Source: Pseudomonas sp. PDM18
GTDB lineage: Bacteria > Pseudomonadota > Gammaproteobacteria > Pseudomonadales > Pseudomonadaceae
Direction of reading: 5' to 3'
DNA length: 64,000 bases
NCBI RefSeq assembly: GCF_014852585.1
Contig: NZ_JACVBX010000016.1
Coordinates: 78,320 to 142,319, forward strand
In this document: piece after piece, positions 15,490 through 25,412 of the stretch
How the letters are laid out: the number at the start of each line of letters is the position of its first letter
How positions within the stretch are numbered: the first letter of the stretch is position 1
Notes under the pieces: model-generated
What the model was told of the DNA's origin: nothing
The model's input: the letters and a program-made list of their open reading frames with translations, nothing else
Database searches by the model: none
Program-made: the position numbers and the translations under genes

Positions 15490-16272
15490 ATGATCCTGCG
15501 TGTCCTGACCTTTGCCTTGCTCACCACTCTGCTCGCCGGCTGCGCCGACAAGGGCCTGCAGATCGATCGCGAGCATGTGTCGAAGAACCAGGACAGCCGC
15601 ATCCAGTACGTCATCGTCCACTACACCTCGGCCGACCTGCCGCGCTCGCTGGCGCTGCTGACCCACGGCGAAGTGAGCGCGCATTACCTGATCGGTGACA
15701 ACCCGCCGACCATTTACCAACTGGTCGACGAGAACCGTCGTGCCTGGCACGCCGGCGCCAGCGAATGGCAGGGACGTACCTGGCTCAACTCCACCTCAAT
15801 CGGCATCGAGCTGGTGAACCCCGGCTACCGCGTTACTCCAAGCGGGAAGATCTGGTATCCGTACCCCGATACGCAGATCGACGCGCTCATCGCCTTGCTC
15901 AAAGACATTACCAAGCGCCAGGGCATTACTCCGGAACACATCCTTGGCCACAGCGATATCGCCCCGCAGCGCAAGGTCGATCCGGGCCCGCTGTTTCCCT
16001 GGAAGAAACTCGCCGAAGCTGGCCTGATTCCCTGGCCGAAGCCGGGTGAGCTTGCTCGCCGCCTGACCGAGTTGAACGGCCAACTGCCCGCTCCGGGCTG
16101 GTTCCAGCAACAGCTGGCACGCCACGGTTACGCGGTGCCGCTCGATGGGGTGATGGATGAGGAAACCCGCAACGTGATCGCGGCGTTCCAGATGCGCTTC
16201 CGCCCGGAGCGCTTCGACGGCGAACCTGACCTGGAAACCGCCGCGCTATTGCTGGCGGTACCGACCTCCTAA
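15490..16272 (+). CDS. ampDh2: N-acetylmuramoyl-L-alanine amidase AmpDh2 (outer-membrane lipoprotein)
   Basis: Zinc amidase that cleaves the bond between N-acetylmuramic acid and L-alanine. Signal peptide with lipobox LLAGC; Amidase_2 domain with zinc ligands in VIVHYT and LGHSDIAP..KVDPG (His...His...Asp, as in AmpD). A peptidoglycan-binding-like helical domain covers residues ~190-255. The ATG at 15490 is used because it starts the signal peptide directly. The partner genes kinB and algB next to it match the PAO1 order PA5485-PA5484-PA5483 as I remember it, which supports the AmpDh2 assignment over the cytosolic AmpD. Its TAA stop overlaps the kinB stop on the other strand. Confidence 0.88.
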   Translation: MILRVLTFALLTTLLAGCADKGLQIDREHVSKNQDSRIQYVIVHYTSADLPRSLALLTHGEVSAHYLIGDNPPTIYQLVDENRRAWHAGASEWQGRTWLNSTSIGIELVNPGYRVTPSGKIWYPYPDTQIDALIALLKDITKRQGITPEHILGHSDIAPQRKVDPGPLFPWKKLAEAGLIPWPKPGELARRLTELNGQLPAPGWFQQQLARHGYAVPLDGVMDEETRNVIAAFQMRFRPERFDGEPDLETAALLLAVPTS

Positions 16273-18062
16273 ACCGGCAGCAGCAGGTAGAAGCGCGAGC
16301 CCTTGCCCTGTTGCGAACGCAGGGCGATGCGTCCGCCATGCAGTTGCACGATTTCCCGGCATAGTGCCAGGCCAAGTCCTACGCCGCCTTTCTTGCGGCC
16401 CACCTGCACGAAGGGTTCGAAGATACGCCCTTGCTGGCTGAGCGGGATGCCGTCGCCGCTATCTTCCACGGCAATTGCCACGCGCTCTTCCTGGCAGCGC
16501 GCCTGCAGGCGGATGGTGCCGCCGTCGGGCGTATGGCGCAGCGCGTTGCCGATCAGGTTATCCAGCACCCGCTCGATCTGCGTGCGGTCGACATTGATGG
16601 CAGGCAGCCCCTCGGCTATCTCCAGGTCCAGCTCGATGCGCTTGTCTTCGGCCGGCCCGATGAAGCGCTGGTGCGCCTGGCGCAGCAGGTCGCCGACATC
16701 GCAGAGCTGCAGTTCGAGCTTCTGGGTGCCGCTCTGGTAGCGGGAGAAATTCAGCAAGTCGTTGATCAGCCGCACCAGACGGTGCATCTCCTCGTCCACG
16801 GTGCGCACCAGGTCGCGCTCGCGGGATTCCTCGGGAAACTTCAGCCGCTCGGCGAGCAGGCCGAAGGCCATGTGCATGCCGGTCATGGGCGTGCGCAACT
16901 CGTGGGAAGCACGCAGCACGAAGTCGTTGCGCACGCGCTCGAAGGCACGCTGCTCGGTGACATCGCGTACCACCATCACAGCGCCGATGCTGCGCCCGTC
17001 GTCGTGGCTGACCGGCGACATGCCCCAGGTCAGTAGTCGGCTCTCGCCGCTCACCTCCACCACTAGGTCCTGCGGGGTTTCCTCCAGCAGGTTGCCGGTC
17101 AGGACGCGCTGCACTGCCTGCGTCAGCGCCGGGTTGTCGAGCATCGTGCCCAGCTCCTGGCCCTGGGGATCGCTGTGGGAAAACAGCTGGCGCGTGGCGA
17201 CCGGATTGGCGTGCTCGATTCGGCCGTGTCGGTCGAGGATCACCAGGCCGTCGTCGATGCTGTCGAGCACCGCCAGCAGGCGTTTGCGGCCTGACCCCAA
17301 GGCCTCGGTGTTGCTCGCGCGGTAAAGCCGCAGGGCTTCGGCCATCAGACCGAAGCGGCGGCTTAGCGAGGACATCTCGGAGACGCCGGAAACTGGCAGG
17401 GTGACGTCGAATTCGCCCTGGCCGATCTTGTCCGCGGCTTTGGCCAGCGTCTCGATGGGCGCGCCGAATCGGCGGGCGATGTTGTGGGCGGTGATGAAGC
17501 CGACCACCAGGATGGCGATGCCGATGAGCCCGAGCAGCCCGCTGACCAGCAGAGTGCGGTCGCGGGCCGAACGCTCATCGGCGCTGATATTGTCCATCGC
17601 GCCCTGGTGCAAGGCCAGCAAGCGGTTGCGCAGAGCATCGAGGGTGCGGCTCAGGTCGCTGTCCTCCAGCAACTCCGGGCGCCCCGGGCCGGGCGTATCG
17701 GTGGCCTCGATGAACAGACGGTGAGCATCGGCGATTTCCGTCATGGCCTGGCGCTCACTGCTGTTGCGCGCCATCGCGCGCCCCCGCTCGAGCGCCTGGG
17801 CGAAGTGCGTGCGGGCCTGTTCCAGGCGCTCCGGGCTCGGCCGCGCACTGAGTATCTGCACCAGTTCGTCGCCCAGAGCCTGGCGCAGGCGCTGGGAGAC
17901 CTCGATGGCGTCGAAGTTGTGCTGGATCAGTTGGGCTTGTTCACGGCCGGTCAGCACCACGCTGAACAGCCCGAGGAGCAGTCCCAGCAGCGCTACCGTG
18001 ATCAGCGCCGAGATGCTCAGGAAGAGTCTCGTGCGCAGCGTCATCGGGATCGGCAGGTTCAC
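16269..18062 (-). CDS. kinB: Sensor histidine kinase KinB
   Basis: Inner-membrane sensor of the KinB/AlgB two-component system, which controls alginate production and virulence in P. aeruginosa. 597 aa. Two membrane helices (residues ~10-35 and ~168-190) flank a periplasmic helical sensor domain. HAMP, a PAS domain (VLDSIDDGLVILDRHGRI), HisKA with SHELRTPM (phospho-His about residue 387) and HATPase_c (NLIGNALRHTP, VGLGLAL) follow. KinB acts as kinase and phosphatase for AlgB. The GTG start overlaps the algB TGA as GTGA, so the genes are coupled; an ATG six codons in is an alternative start. Confidence 0.95.
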   Translation of the reverse strand: MNLPIPMTLRTRLFLSISALITVALLGLLLGLFSVVLTGREQAQLIQHNFDAIEVSQRLRQALGDELVQILSARPSPERLEQARTHFAQALERGRAMARNSSERQAMTEIADAHRLFIEATDTPGPGRPELLEDSDLSRTLDALRNRLLALHQGAMDNISADERSARDRTLLVSGLLGLIGIAILVVGFITAHNIARRFGAPIETLAKAADKIGQGEFDVTLPVSGVSEMSSLSRRFGLMAEALRLYRASNTEALGSGRKRLLAVLDSIDDGLVILDRHGRIEHANPVATRQLFSHSDPQGQELGTMLDNPALTQAVQRVLTGNLLEETPQDLVVEVSGESRLLTWGMSPVSHDDGRSIGAVMVVRDVTEQRAFERVRNDFVLRASHELRTPMTGMHMAFGLLAERLKFPEESRERDLVRTVDEEMHRLVRLINDLLNFSRYQSGTQKLELQLCDVGDLLRQAHQRFIGPAEDKRIELDLEIAEGLPAINVDRTQIERVLDNLIGNALRHTPDGGTIRLQARCQEERVAIAVEDSGDGIPLSQQGRIFEPFVQVGRKKGGVGLGLALCREIVQLHGGRIALRSQQGKGSRFYLLLPV

Positions 18063-19405
18063 AGGCTGTACTGCTTGCGCTTGCGATAGAGGGTGGAAGC
18101 GTCGATCCCCAGGGTCTTGGCGGCTTGGTCGAGGGTTGCGCTGGAGGCCATCACGGCAGCGATGTGGGCTTTCTCCAGTTCTTCCAGGCTCATGGCTTCT
18201 CCGATGCGCGGCGCGGAGCTGGTGGTTTGTTCGCCAATCGCAAGCTGCTCTACGCCAATTAGATCAAAATTGCAGATGATGCTTGCACGTTCGATCACGT
18301 TGCGCAGCTCTCGCACGTTCCCCGGCCAGTTGTAGCGGCGCAGCAGTGCGCGAGCCTCGTCGGTGAAGCCGCGAGCGGGGCGGCCGTAATCCTTCACGAA
18401 GCGGGCAAGGAAGCGCTCGGCCAGTCCGATGATGTCCTCGGCACGTTCGCGCAGTGGTGGCAGGTTCAGCACGATGACGTTCAGCCGGTAGAGCAAGTCC
18501 TCGCGGAAAGCGCCCTGGGCGACCATGCCGGCCAGATCGCGGTTGGTGGCGGCTAGGATGCGGACGTCGGCATTGCGGGTCACCGGGTCACCAACGCGCT
18601 CGTACTCCTTGTCCTGGATGAACCGCAGCAACTTTGGCTGCAGAGTGAGGGGAAAATCGCCGATCTCGTCGAGGAACAGCGTGCCACCATCCGCCTGGCT
18701 GATGCGCCCGAGGGTGTTTTCGGTGGCTCCGGTGAAGGCGCCCCGGCTGTGGCCGAACAGCTCGCTTTCCATCAGTTCGGCGGTCAGGGAAGGGCAGTTG
18801 ATCGTCACGCAGGATTTCTTTGCGCGCTTGCTCCAGTTGTGGATCGCCCGCGCCAACTCGCCCTTGCCCGAGCCGGATTCGCCGAGGATGAGGATATTGG
18901 CGTCGGTGGCGGCGACCTGGCGGGCGGTTTCCAGCACAGCGGCCATCGCCGGGCTGTGGGATTCCAGTACATCGCCCTGTTTGCGCATCTCGCCTTCGAG
19001 CGCCTCGATGCGCGCGGTCAATTGGCGCACCTCCAGTTGCTTGGCGGCGGCCAGGCGCAGCTGGTCGGGGCTGCAGGGTTTCACCAGGTAATCGACGGCG
19101 CCGGCCTGCATGGCGTCCACGGCGGTGTCCACTGCCGAATGCGCGGTGACTATCACCACGCGCATCCAGGGTGCCTGCACGCGCATCTGCGCCAGTACAT
19201 CCAGGCCGTTGTCATCCCCCAGGCGCAGGTCGAGGAAGCAAAGGTCGAACACCTGGCGCTGCAGCAGGTTCTCGGCCTGCTGCGCACTGCTGGCGGTAGC
19301 CACGCTGTAGCCCTCGTCCTCGAGGCAGTAGCGGAACGAGCGCAGGATGGCGGACTCGTCATCGACCAGCAGGATCCGGCCTTGCTGTTCAGGCGTTGCG
19401 TCCAT
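18059..19405 (-). CDS. algB: NtrC-family response regulator AlgB
   Basis: Transcription factor for alginate biosynthesis. Receiver domain with phospho-acceptor Asp59 (FLDLRLG); AAA+ domain with Walker A GESGSGKGELA and the sigma-54-contact loop GAFTGA; C-terminal Fis-type HTH (LDQAAKTLGIDASTLYRKRK). 448 aa. GAFTGA is intact although alginate activation by AlgB has been described as independent of RpoN, so a sigma-54 target nearby is notable: the divergent gene at 19636 has a canonical -24/-12 promoter. It forms a two-gene unit with kinB. Confidence 0.96.
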   Translation of the reverse strand: MDATPEQQGRILLVDDESAILRSFRYCLEDEGYSVATASSAQQAENLLQRQVFDLCFLDLRLGDDNGLDVLAQMRVQAPWMRVVIVTAHSAVDTAVDAMQAGAVDYLVKPCSPDQLRLAAAKQLEVRQLTARIEALEGEMRKQGDVLESHSPAMAAVLETARQVAATDANILILGESGSGKGELARAIHNWSKRAKKSCVTINCPSLTAELMESELFGHSRGAFTGATENTLGRISQADGGTLFLDEIGDFPLTLQPKLLRFIQDKEYERVGDPVTRNADVRILAATNRDLAGMVAQGAFREDLLYRLNVIVLNLPPLRERAEDIIGLAERFLARFVKDYGRPARGFTDEARALLRRYNWPGNVRELRNVIERASIICNFDLIGVEQLAIGEQTTSSAPRIGEAMSLEELEKAHIAAVMASSATLDQAAKTLGIDASTLYRKRKQYSL

Positions 19406-19582
19406 TCAGCGATTTCCTCCGTTGTGTGATTCGTTGTTGTAAGGGGTGCGATTTTTCTTAGTCCAGGGATTTTCGTGCAAGTTGCAAGAATCTTTCTGAA
19501 GTCTCGGGCAGGGTGCACAGTGCCGGTTACGCCCAGGCGATTCAACACATTGAATTACAAGAATTTTATCCACAAATCGCAC

Positions 19583-19597
19583 TGGCACGGCGCTTGC
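19583..19597 (+). promoter_or_regulatory. Sigma-54 (RpoN) promoter of the BON-domain gene
   Basis: TGGCACG (19583-19589), four bases, then TTGC (19594-19597) matches the -24/-12 consensus at the exact required spacing. An inverted repeat ATTCAA-CACA-TTGAAT (19540-19555) lies about 28 bp upstream and an exact DnaA box (19566-19574) lies between. The gene start at 19636 is about 27 nt past the expected transcription start. Confidence 0.8.
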
Positions 19598-19635
19598 GAA
19601 TCCAATGTTGCACCATCGTTTGCCGGAGACGCGCC

Positions 19636-20490
19636 ATGCCTAACCCGAAGATCCTCGCCCTTGCACTGAGTTCCGCGCTGCTCGCCCTGCAGCCGCTGGC
19701 CAGCCACGCCGCCGAGGCCGGGCTGAGCGCGCAACTGGCCGAGGCGCGCCAGGAAGGTTCGATCTGGACGGCCATCAACCTCAACCGCGAACTCAAGCCC
19801 TACGCGATCAAGGTGGATGTAGAAAACGGCCGCGCGCGGCTGACGGGTGCCGTGGCCAGTGAAGAACAGAAGTCGCTGGCCGGGCAGATCGCCGGCAGTG
19901 TCGAAGGCATCACCGCTGTGGATAACCAGTTGGGTGTCGATGCTTCTCAAGCTGATGCACAGAACACCGGCACCACCAAGGACGAAGGCGTGGTGCAGAA
20001 GTGGGATGACGCCACGCTGGCGGCGAGGGTGAAATCCAAGCTGCTGCTGGAAAAGCGCGGCGAAGGCTTGGATATCAAGGTCACCAGCAAGTCCGGCGCG
20101 GTCACCCTCGAAGGCACGGTAATCAGCGAGGAGGCCAGCCAGCAGGCCGCCCACCTGGCCGCGCAGACCGAAGGCGTGAGCGCTGTGGATAACCGACTGC
20201 GGGTCGACCCGGACGCCGCCTCCACGCAGACATTCGAAAAGTCCGTCGGCGATGCCCAGGCCGCCGTGAGCGACGCCTGGATCACCAGCCAGATCAAGGC
20301 CGGCATCCTCTCCGCCCATGCGCTGAAGGGGCTTTCCATCGGTGTTTCCACTCGCGATGGCGTGGTGACCCTCAGTGGCCAGGTGCCCACTGCCGACGAG
20401 CGCCAGCAATTGATCGATTCCGCCAGCAAGACCCGTGGTGTGCGCGAGGTGGACGCCACTGCGCTGAAGGTGGCCGGCCAGGCTGCCTGA
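19636..20490 (+). CDS. Periplasmic BON-domain (OsmY-like) protein
   Basis: 284 aa with a signal peptide (cleavage probably after LASHA) and three BON domains at about residues 30-100, 125-200 and 215-280. Each has the pattern of a glycine hinge followed by V.LEG or VTLSG strands (GAVTLEGTV, GVVTLSGQV). BON proteins bind phospholipid surfaces and protect the envelope under osmotic or heat stress. The start is the first ATG of the signal peptide. Transcription should come from the sigma-54 promoter at 19583. Two exact DnaA boxes are in the coding sequence, both encoding AVDN at the end of a BON repeat. Confidence 0.85.
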   Translation: MPNPKILALALSSALLALQPLASHAAEAGLSAQLAEARQEGSIWTAINLNRELKPYAIKVDVENGRARLTGAVASEEQKSLAGQIAGSVEGITAVDNQLGVDASQADAQNTGTTKDEGVVQKWDDATLAARVKSKLLLEKRGEGLDIKVTSKSGAVTLEGTVISEEASQQAAHLAAQTEGVSAVDNRLRVDPDAASTQTFEKSVGDAQAAVSDAWITSQIKAGILSAHALKGLSIGVSTRDGVVTLSGQVPTADERQQLIDSASKTRGVREVDATALKVAGQAA

Positions 20491-20522
20491 CTTCCACCCT
20501 TTTCTTTGCAGGAGTACTTGTC

Positions 20523-20957
20523 ATGACTCGCACGACCAGTCAGCTCAATGAACTCATCGAGATAACCCGTGACGGCCAGCGCTTCTACCAGCACGCCATC
20601 CAGGAAGTGAAGGATGCGCGGCTGCAGCGGCTGTTCCAGTCCATGGCGCAGGCCAAGACCGACGTGATCAACGCCCTTGCCGGGAAGGTTGCCGCCAATC
20701 ATGAAGACCCCGCTACCGGCGGCACGCTGCTGGGCAAACTGCGCCAGGTCTATGCCGACACCCGCGCGACCCTTGCCAGTGATGAAGGCGCCACCTATGT
20801 GGCCCAGTTGGAGGAAGCCGAGGACCGCATCCTCCATGCCTTCGAGGACGCGCTGGAGAATGGCACGCCGGAAACCCAGGCGATGCTGCGCGCCGAATTG
20901 CCCAAGGTACGGGCCTGCCACGACCAGATGAGCGAGCTGAAGCACTCGCTGAAGTGA
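20523..20957 (+). CDS. DUF2383-type (PA2169-like) four-helix-bundle protein
   Basis: 144 aa, no signal peptide, almost entirely helical with heptad-like spacing. It resembles the ferritin-like DUF2383/PA2169 family that is commonly stress-induced in pseudomonads; no clear metal-binding E..H set is visible by eye. It starts 32 bp after the BON gene with GGAG upstream and is likely in the same transcript. Function is unproven. Confidence 0.7.
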   Translation: MTRTTSQLNELIEITRDGQRFYQHAIQEVKDARLQRLFQSMAQAKTDVINALAGKVAANHEDPATGGTLLGKLRQVYADTRATLASDEGATYVAQLEEAEDRILHAFEDALENGTPETQAMLRAELPKVRACHDQMSELKHSLK

Positions 20958-21048
20958 TGGGGTTCACAAGAGCGCAGGGAGGCGCTCCGCCGTCGGGATT
21001 GCAAATCGCACGACCTATCCCGACCCATCGTGCAGGATGCGGCAGAAA

Positions 21049-21110
21049 GGTATCTCATTCATATATTTAAAATATTGATTTAAAAGGAAAAAATAGGATT
21101 CATCAGACTG
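21049..21110. promoter_or_regulatory. AT-rich island upstream of the 105-aa ORF
   Basis: A run of A/T-dominated sequence (centred on ATATATTTAAAATATTGATT) stands out in this GC-rich region. It could contain the -10 region of a promoter for the small genes at 21237-22393 or bind MvaT-type silencers. No clear -35 is seen. Confidence 0.35.
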
Positions 21111-21236
21111 GCATGCGGCGTGCAATTCCTACTGCAAGACAGTCAACAGAACCACCCGCGACGACAAGAACCGGAAAGGCCAAGGAAATCGCCTCAAGGT
21201 TCGACAGACAGATCGGCGACGGGCAGGAGAAACGGG

Positions 21237-21554
21237 ATGAACAGCGGAACCAACAGCCAAGTGCAAGTCGCGCGTATCGATGTGTGGAGCCGGATCTTCT
21301 TCGCCGGTGCCCTGCTGCTGTTGCTGATCAACCAGGTGCAGCTGCAGATGCAGGTTTCCCGGGCCCAGGCTGCCAGCGCATCGGTCAGCTACGTTCCGGC
21401 CGTCTCCAGCACGCCCGATTTGTACCGCGAAGCGTCGCGTTATCCACAGGCTGCCCCCGCTCGTAATCAAGCGCAGGTGCTGCAGGCGCCCCAGGCGCAA
21501 ACCCAGGCTCAGGTCCAGCCGATGGCTCGCCCGCAGGGCGGCTGGGTGTTCTGA
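21237..21554 (+). CDS. Small Gln/Ala-rich single-pass membrane protein, unknown function
   Basis: 105 aa. A short cytoplasmic N-terminus precedes one membrane helix (residues ~20-36, IFFAGALLLLLINQVQL), and the external tail is rich in Q, A and P. ATG 21237 has AGGAGA six bases upstream; an in-frame longer reading from 21120 is not supported by an RBS. An exact DnaA box lies at 21440-21448 and is read as Tyr-Pro-Gln. I do not recognise the family. Confidence 0.6.
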   Translation: MNSGTNSQVQVARIDVWSRIFFAGALLLLLINQVQLQMQVSRAQAASASVSYVPAVSSTPDLYREASRYPQAAPARNQAQVLQAPQAQTQAQVQPMARPQGGWVF

Positions 21555-21722
21555 CCTTCCTTACTGATCTGATTTCTGAATCGCTGGCAAGCCGTTGGCT
21601 TGCCCGATAGGTCCGCAGTGCCCGGAAGCGCCCGGGCGGACAGCCCTTCCGGAGACTGCCTTGTACTCCGGAGCAGGTACCCGAAGGGGTGCCGAACCGA
21701 CAACGAGAAGAGGAGAGACCCC

Positions 21723-21884
21723 ATGCTTAGCTGGGCACTGACATTCCTGATCATCGCCATCATCGCCGCGGTCCTTGGCTTCGGTGGCATCGCCGGCGCC
21801 GCGACCAGCATCGCCAAGATCCTGTTCGTGATCTTCCTGGTGCTGTTCATCGTGTCCTTCGTCATGGGCCGTCGCCGGGGCTGA
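21723..21884 (+). CDS. DUF1328 (YtjA-like) small membrane protein
   Basis: 53 aa with two hydrophobic helices and the conserved [14 protein letters not shown] segment, ending in GRRRG. This is a widespread proteobacterial family of unknown function, often stress-induced. ATG 21723 has GAGGAGAG upstream. Ivy follows after 38 bp. Confidence 0.85.
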   Translation: MLSWALTFLIIAIIAAVLGFGGIAGAATSIAKILFVIFLVLFIVSFVMGRRRG

Positions 21885-21922
21885 CGCCGCGGACCGGCAG
21901 AAGTTGAACAAGGAGCGTAGCG

Positions 21923-22393
21923 ATGGGTTTTACCCGCAATCTGCTGCTGTCGGCTGTTCTGCTCGGCGCCGGGGCCCACGCCCTGGCCGCCGAGGCGGAC
22001 AAGGACGCGCAGTACCGCCTGAACGAGCTGGTAGCCAGTGACCCGCAGTACCGCGACACCTGGCAATCGGTAATCAAGGATGAGAGCCGGCTGCCCGACT
22101 GGGTGATGAACCTCAGTGGCACCGCGACGCCGATGCAGGCGGTAGACGAGAAGGGCGACAAGTACCTGGTCGGCGAGTTGTGCGAAGCGCACAACTGCTC
22201 CGCCCATCGGCTGTACGTGGCTTTTACCTGGGACAAGGACAAGGCCTACGCGCTTTACGTGAAGGTTCCGGAGAATCTTCCGGCGGACAAGTCGCCGAGC
22301 AAGCACGCCAGTTTCCGCTGGCTGGGTGAGCCGGACGATTCGGTGAAACGGATCCTCGACGACCAGCTCAAGAGCGATCCGAACTGGTATTGA
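21923..22393 (+). CDS. Inhibitor of vertebrate lysozyme (Ivy) family protein
   Basis: Periplasmic inhibitor that plugs the active site of C-type lysozymes and may restrain endogenous lytic transglycosylases. 156 aa with a signal peptide ending about HALAAEA. The family's inhibitory loop is present as GELCEAHNCSAHRLYVAF, that is CExHxC with the two disulfide-forming cysteines. PAO1 has an Ivy paralogue close to algB as I recall, which fits this location. It is the last of the small envelope genes; a long hairpin terminator follows. Confidence 0.85.
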   Translation: MGFTRNLLLSAVLLGAGAHALAAEADKDAQYRLNELVASDPQYRDTWQSVIKDESRLPDWVMNLSGTATPMQAVDEKGDKYLVGELCEAHNCSAHRLYVAFTWDKDKAYALYVKVPENLPADKSPSKHASFRWLGEPDDSVKRILDDQLKSDPNWY

Positions 22394-22542
22394 CCCTAGC
22401 GGCATACAGTTTCTGAGATACGCGTACCCGGAAAGCGTACGCACGGCCAGGGGGCCGGGATGTTCGGGATGCACCAGGTCCTGAATGACCCAGGGGTACA
22501 GGGAGTACCTCCGCATCAGCGGGCCGGGCCAGGCAAAGCCTT

Positions 22543-22575
22543 CGGAACCGACGCGAGATTCTCGCGTCGGTTCCG
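22543..22575. terminator. Long hairpin between convergent genes
   Basis: A 15-bp perfect stem (CGGAACCGACGCGAG and its complement) with a 3-nt ATT loop lies between the Ivy gene (+) and the DUF3313 gene (-). It has no T-tract, and its position indicates a shared terminator. Confidence 0.6.
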
Positions 22576-22615
22576 GAGCGCTTCATTTATTGCACCAGCA
22601 TCAGGCCGCGGCGGA

Positions 22616-23275
22616 TCAGGGTTTGAAGTTGGCCGCGTCGCGCGCCCAGCCATCGAGGACCGGTTTGAGGTCCGTCAGATTCAGGTGAGTGCTGGTGTTC
22701 TCCAGCGTCTTGCCCGCGCCCTTGCGCACCACCTTGGCGACCGGTTTGCTGGTCGCGCCATCCAGTGCTTCGAATTCCACATAGACCTCGGTGTCCTGGT
22801 CACGAGTGCCCATCGCCGTAGTCGTCGCCGCCACCACGAGGGCAATTGGAATCACCTCGTAGGCTTTCAGGCCTTCGGTAGAGATGTTCACCCCAGTGAT
22901 CGCGGTGCGCAGCACCAGGGTATCGCGATCGGCCTGCTGGACGATGCGGTAGCGACTGCCCAGTTGCAGCTCGACCTGCTTCTTCAGGTAATCGGGGATT
23001 TCGTTAAGGGTCTTCTGATCGATGTTCTCGTTCGGCTTGGGCGGCGGGTAGTAGATAGGCCGCTCGACCAGTACCGAGCTGTAGTTCTGCAGCTTCAGGT
23101 CCGGGGCGACCCAGCGCAGCACCGGGTGGCCACTGGGGGAGGTGGCGGGTTTGAGTTGCGAATAGTCGCCGAGGAAGCCCGAGTATTGCGAGGCGTCCGG
23201 TTTCTGGCTGGAGCAGCCGGCCAGCGCAAGGGCGCCAGCGAAGAGCAGGGTGGGTACTACGTAGCGTCGCGTCAT
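22616..23275 (-). CDS. DUF3313 lipoprotein
   Basis: 219 aa with lipobox LALAGCSS at residues ~15-22. The DUF3313 pattern YSGFLGDYSQLKP follows the acylated cysteine, and a later AMGTRDQDTEVYVEFEA segment is present. Members are outer-membrane or periplasmic lipoproteins of unknown role. The start ATG is followed at once by a typical type II signal peptide. It is transcribed alone, away from gltP. Confidence 0.85.
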   Translation of the reverse strand: MTRRYVVPTLLFAGALALAGCSSQKPDASQYSGFLGDYSQLKPATSPSGHPVLRWVAPDLKLQNYSSVLVERPIYYPPPKPNENIDQKTLNEIPDYLKKQVELQLGSRYRIVQQADRDTLVLRTAITGVNISTEGLKAYEVIPIALVVAATTTAMGTRDQDTEVYVEFEALDGATSKPVAKVVRKGAGKTLENTSTHLNLTDLKPVLDGWARDAANFKP

Positions 23276-23954
23276 AGAGCGTCCTTTTCCAGAGAGTCAC
23301 CGCGTTGTGCTTTCACCACACATTCAACAACCTGTTGCTTACCCGGCTGTCGCGGCGGCCGCAGGGTATCTGGACGCTCGCTCGAAGCCGGTCGAACTTC
23401 ACTGATGTCAGTCAATTCGGAGTGCTGTGGAAACGTCTTACAATCACTCGCCGATTCCCGTCAGTCGATTTAAGCGACCTCCGGGAACCAGCCACTGCAA
23501 CAATGAAGAGCGGAATCCGGCGACTTATCCACAAGGCGCCTGCATTCCCGCCAGCCTTGCAGCCGACGGGCCCTTTGCCGGCCCTCGGCCATCCCTGACG
23601 GTCCCCGGACGGCGACCGTACATCCGGTAACAAGAAGCCGCGACCTGAATGTCCGACCTTCCTGACCGATCAATCCGGGCCATTGATGGCCGATTTGCAC
23701 CAAGCCTAGACGGCTTTGAAGAGCGCTGCGTGACAGGCGTTGAGGAACCTGTGTCATGCGGAAAATCAAGGGTCTCATGACCTGGAACCAAGGTTTCAGA
23801 TGCCTTTTCCTATGCCGATTGTGCATGGGGTAGGCGTTTCCGGCATTAGACGGGAAAGGGGTGGGTCGGAATCATGCGCCCCTTTTTTCGCTGGCCGTCG
23901 GCATCCCGATGGTTCGGCGACCCCGACTTCCACAAGAATCAAGGGTGACTCACT
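23276..23954. other. 679-bp intergenic region with leader-type hairpin
   Basis: The region separates the divergent DUF3313 and gltP genes. It holds an exact DnaA box (23525-23533). Near its right end is a terminator-like hairpin, AAAGGGG (23856-23862) with CCCCTTTTTT (23880-23889), lying 65 bp before the gltP ATG. No convincing protein-coding frame was found. The hairpin could end a small RNA made from this region or act as an attenuator of gltP. Confidence 0.5.
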
Positions 23955-25304
<1,350 letters not shown>

Positions 25305-25320
25305 TCCGCAAAGGTTATCC

Positions 25321-25350
25321 ACAAGGCCTCGGCATAATCCGGGGCCTTGT
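25321..25350 (+). terminator. Probable terminator after gltP
   Basis: Stem ACAAGGCCTCGG with CCGGGGCCTTGT (one U-G wobble) around CATAAT, followed by CGTTTC. An exact DnaA box at 25315-25323 overlaps its left base. Confidence 0.55.
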
Positions 25351-25412
25351 CGTTTCTGGCGCCCGAGGTGCCCCTGCCGCTATCATCGCGGCCATTCCAA
25401 GGGGGACATCGC

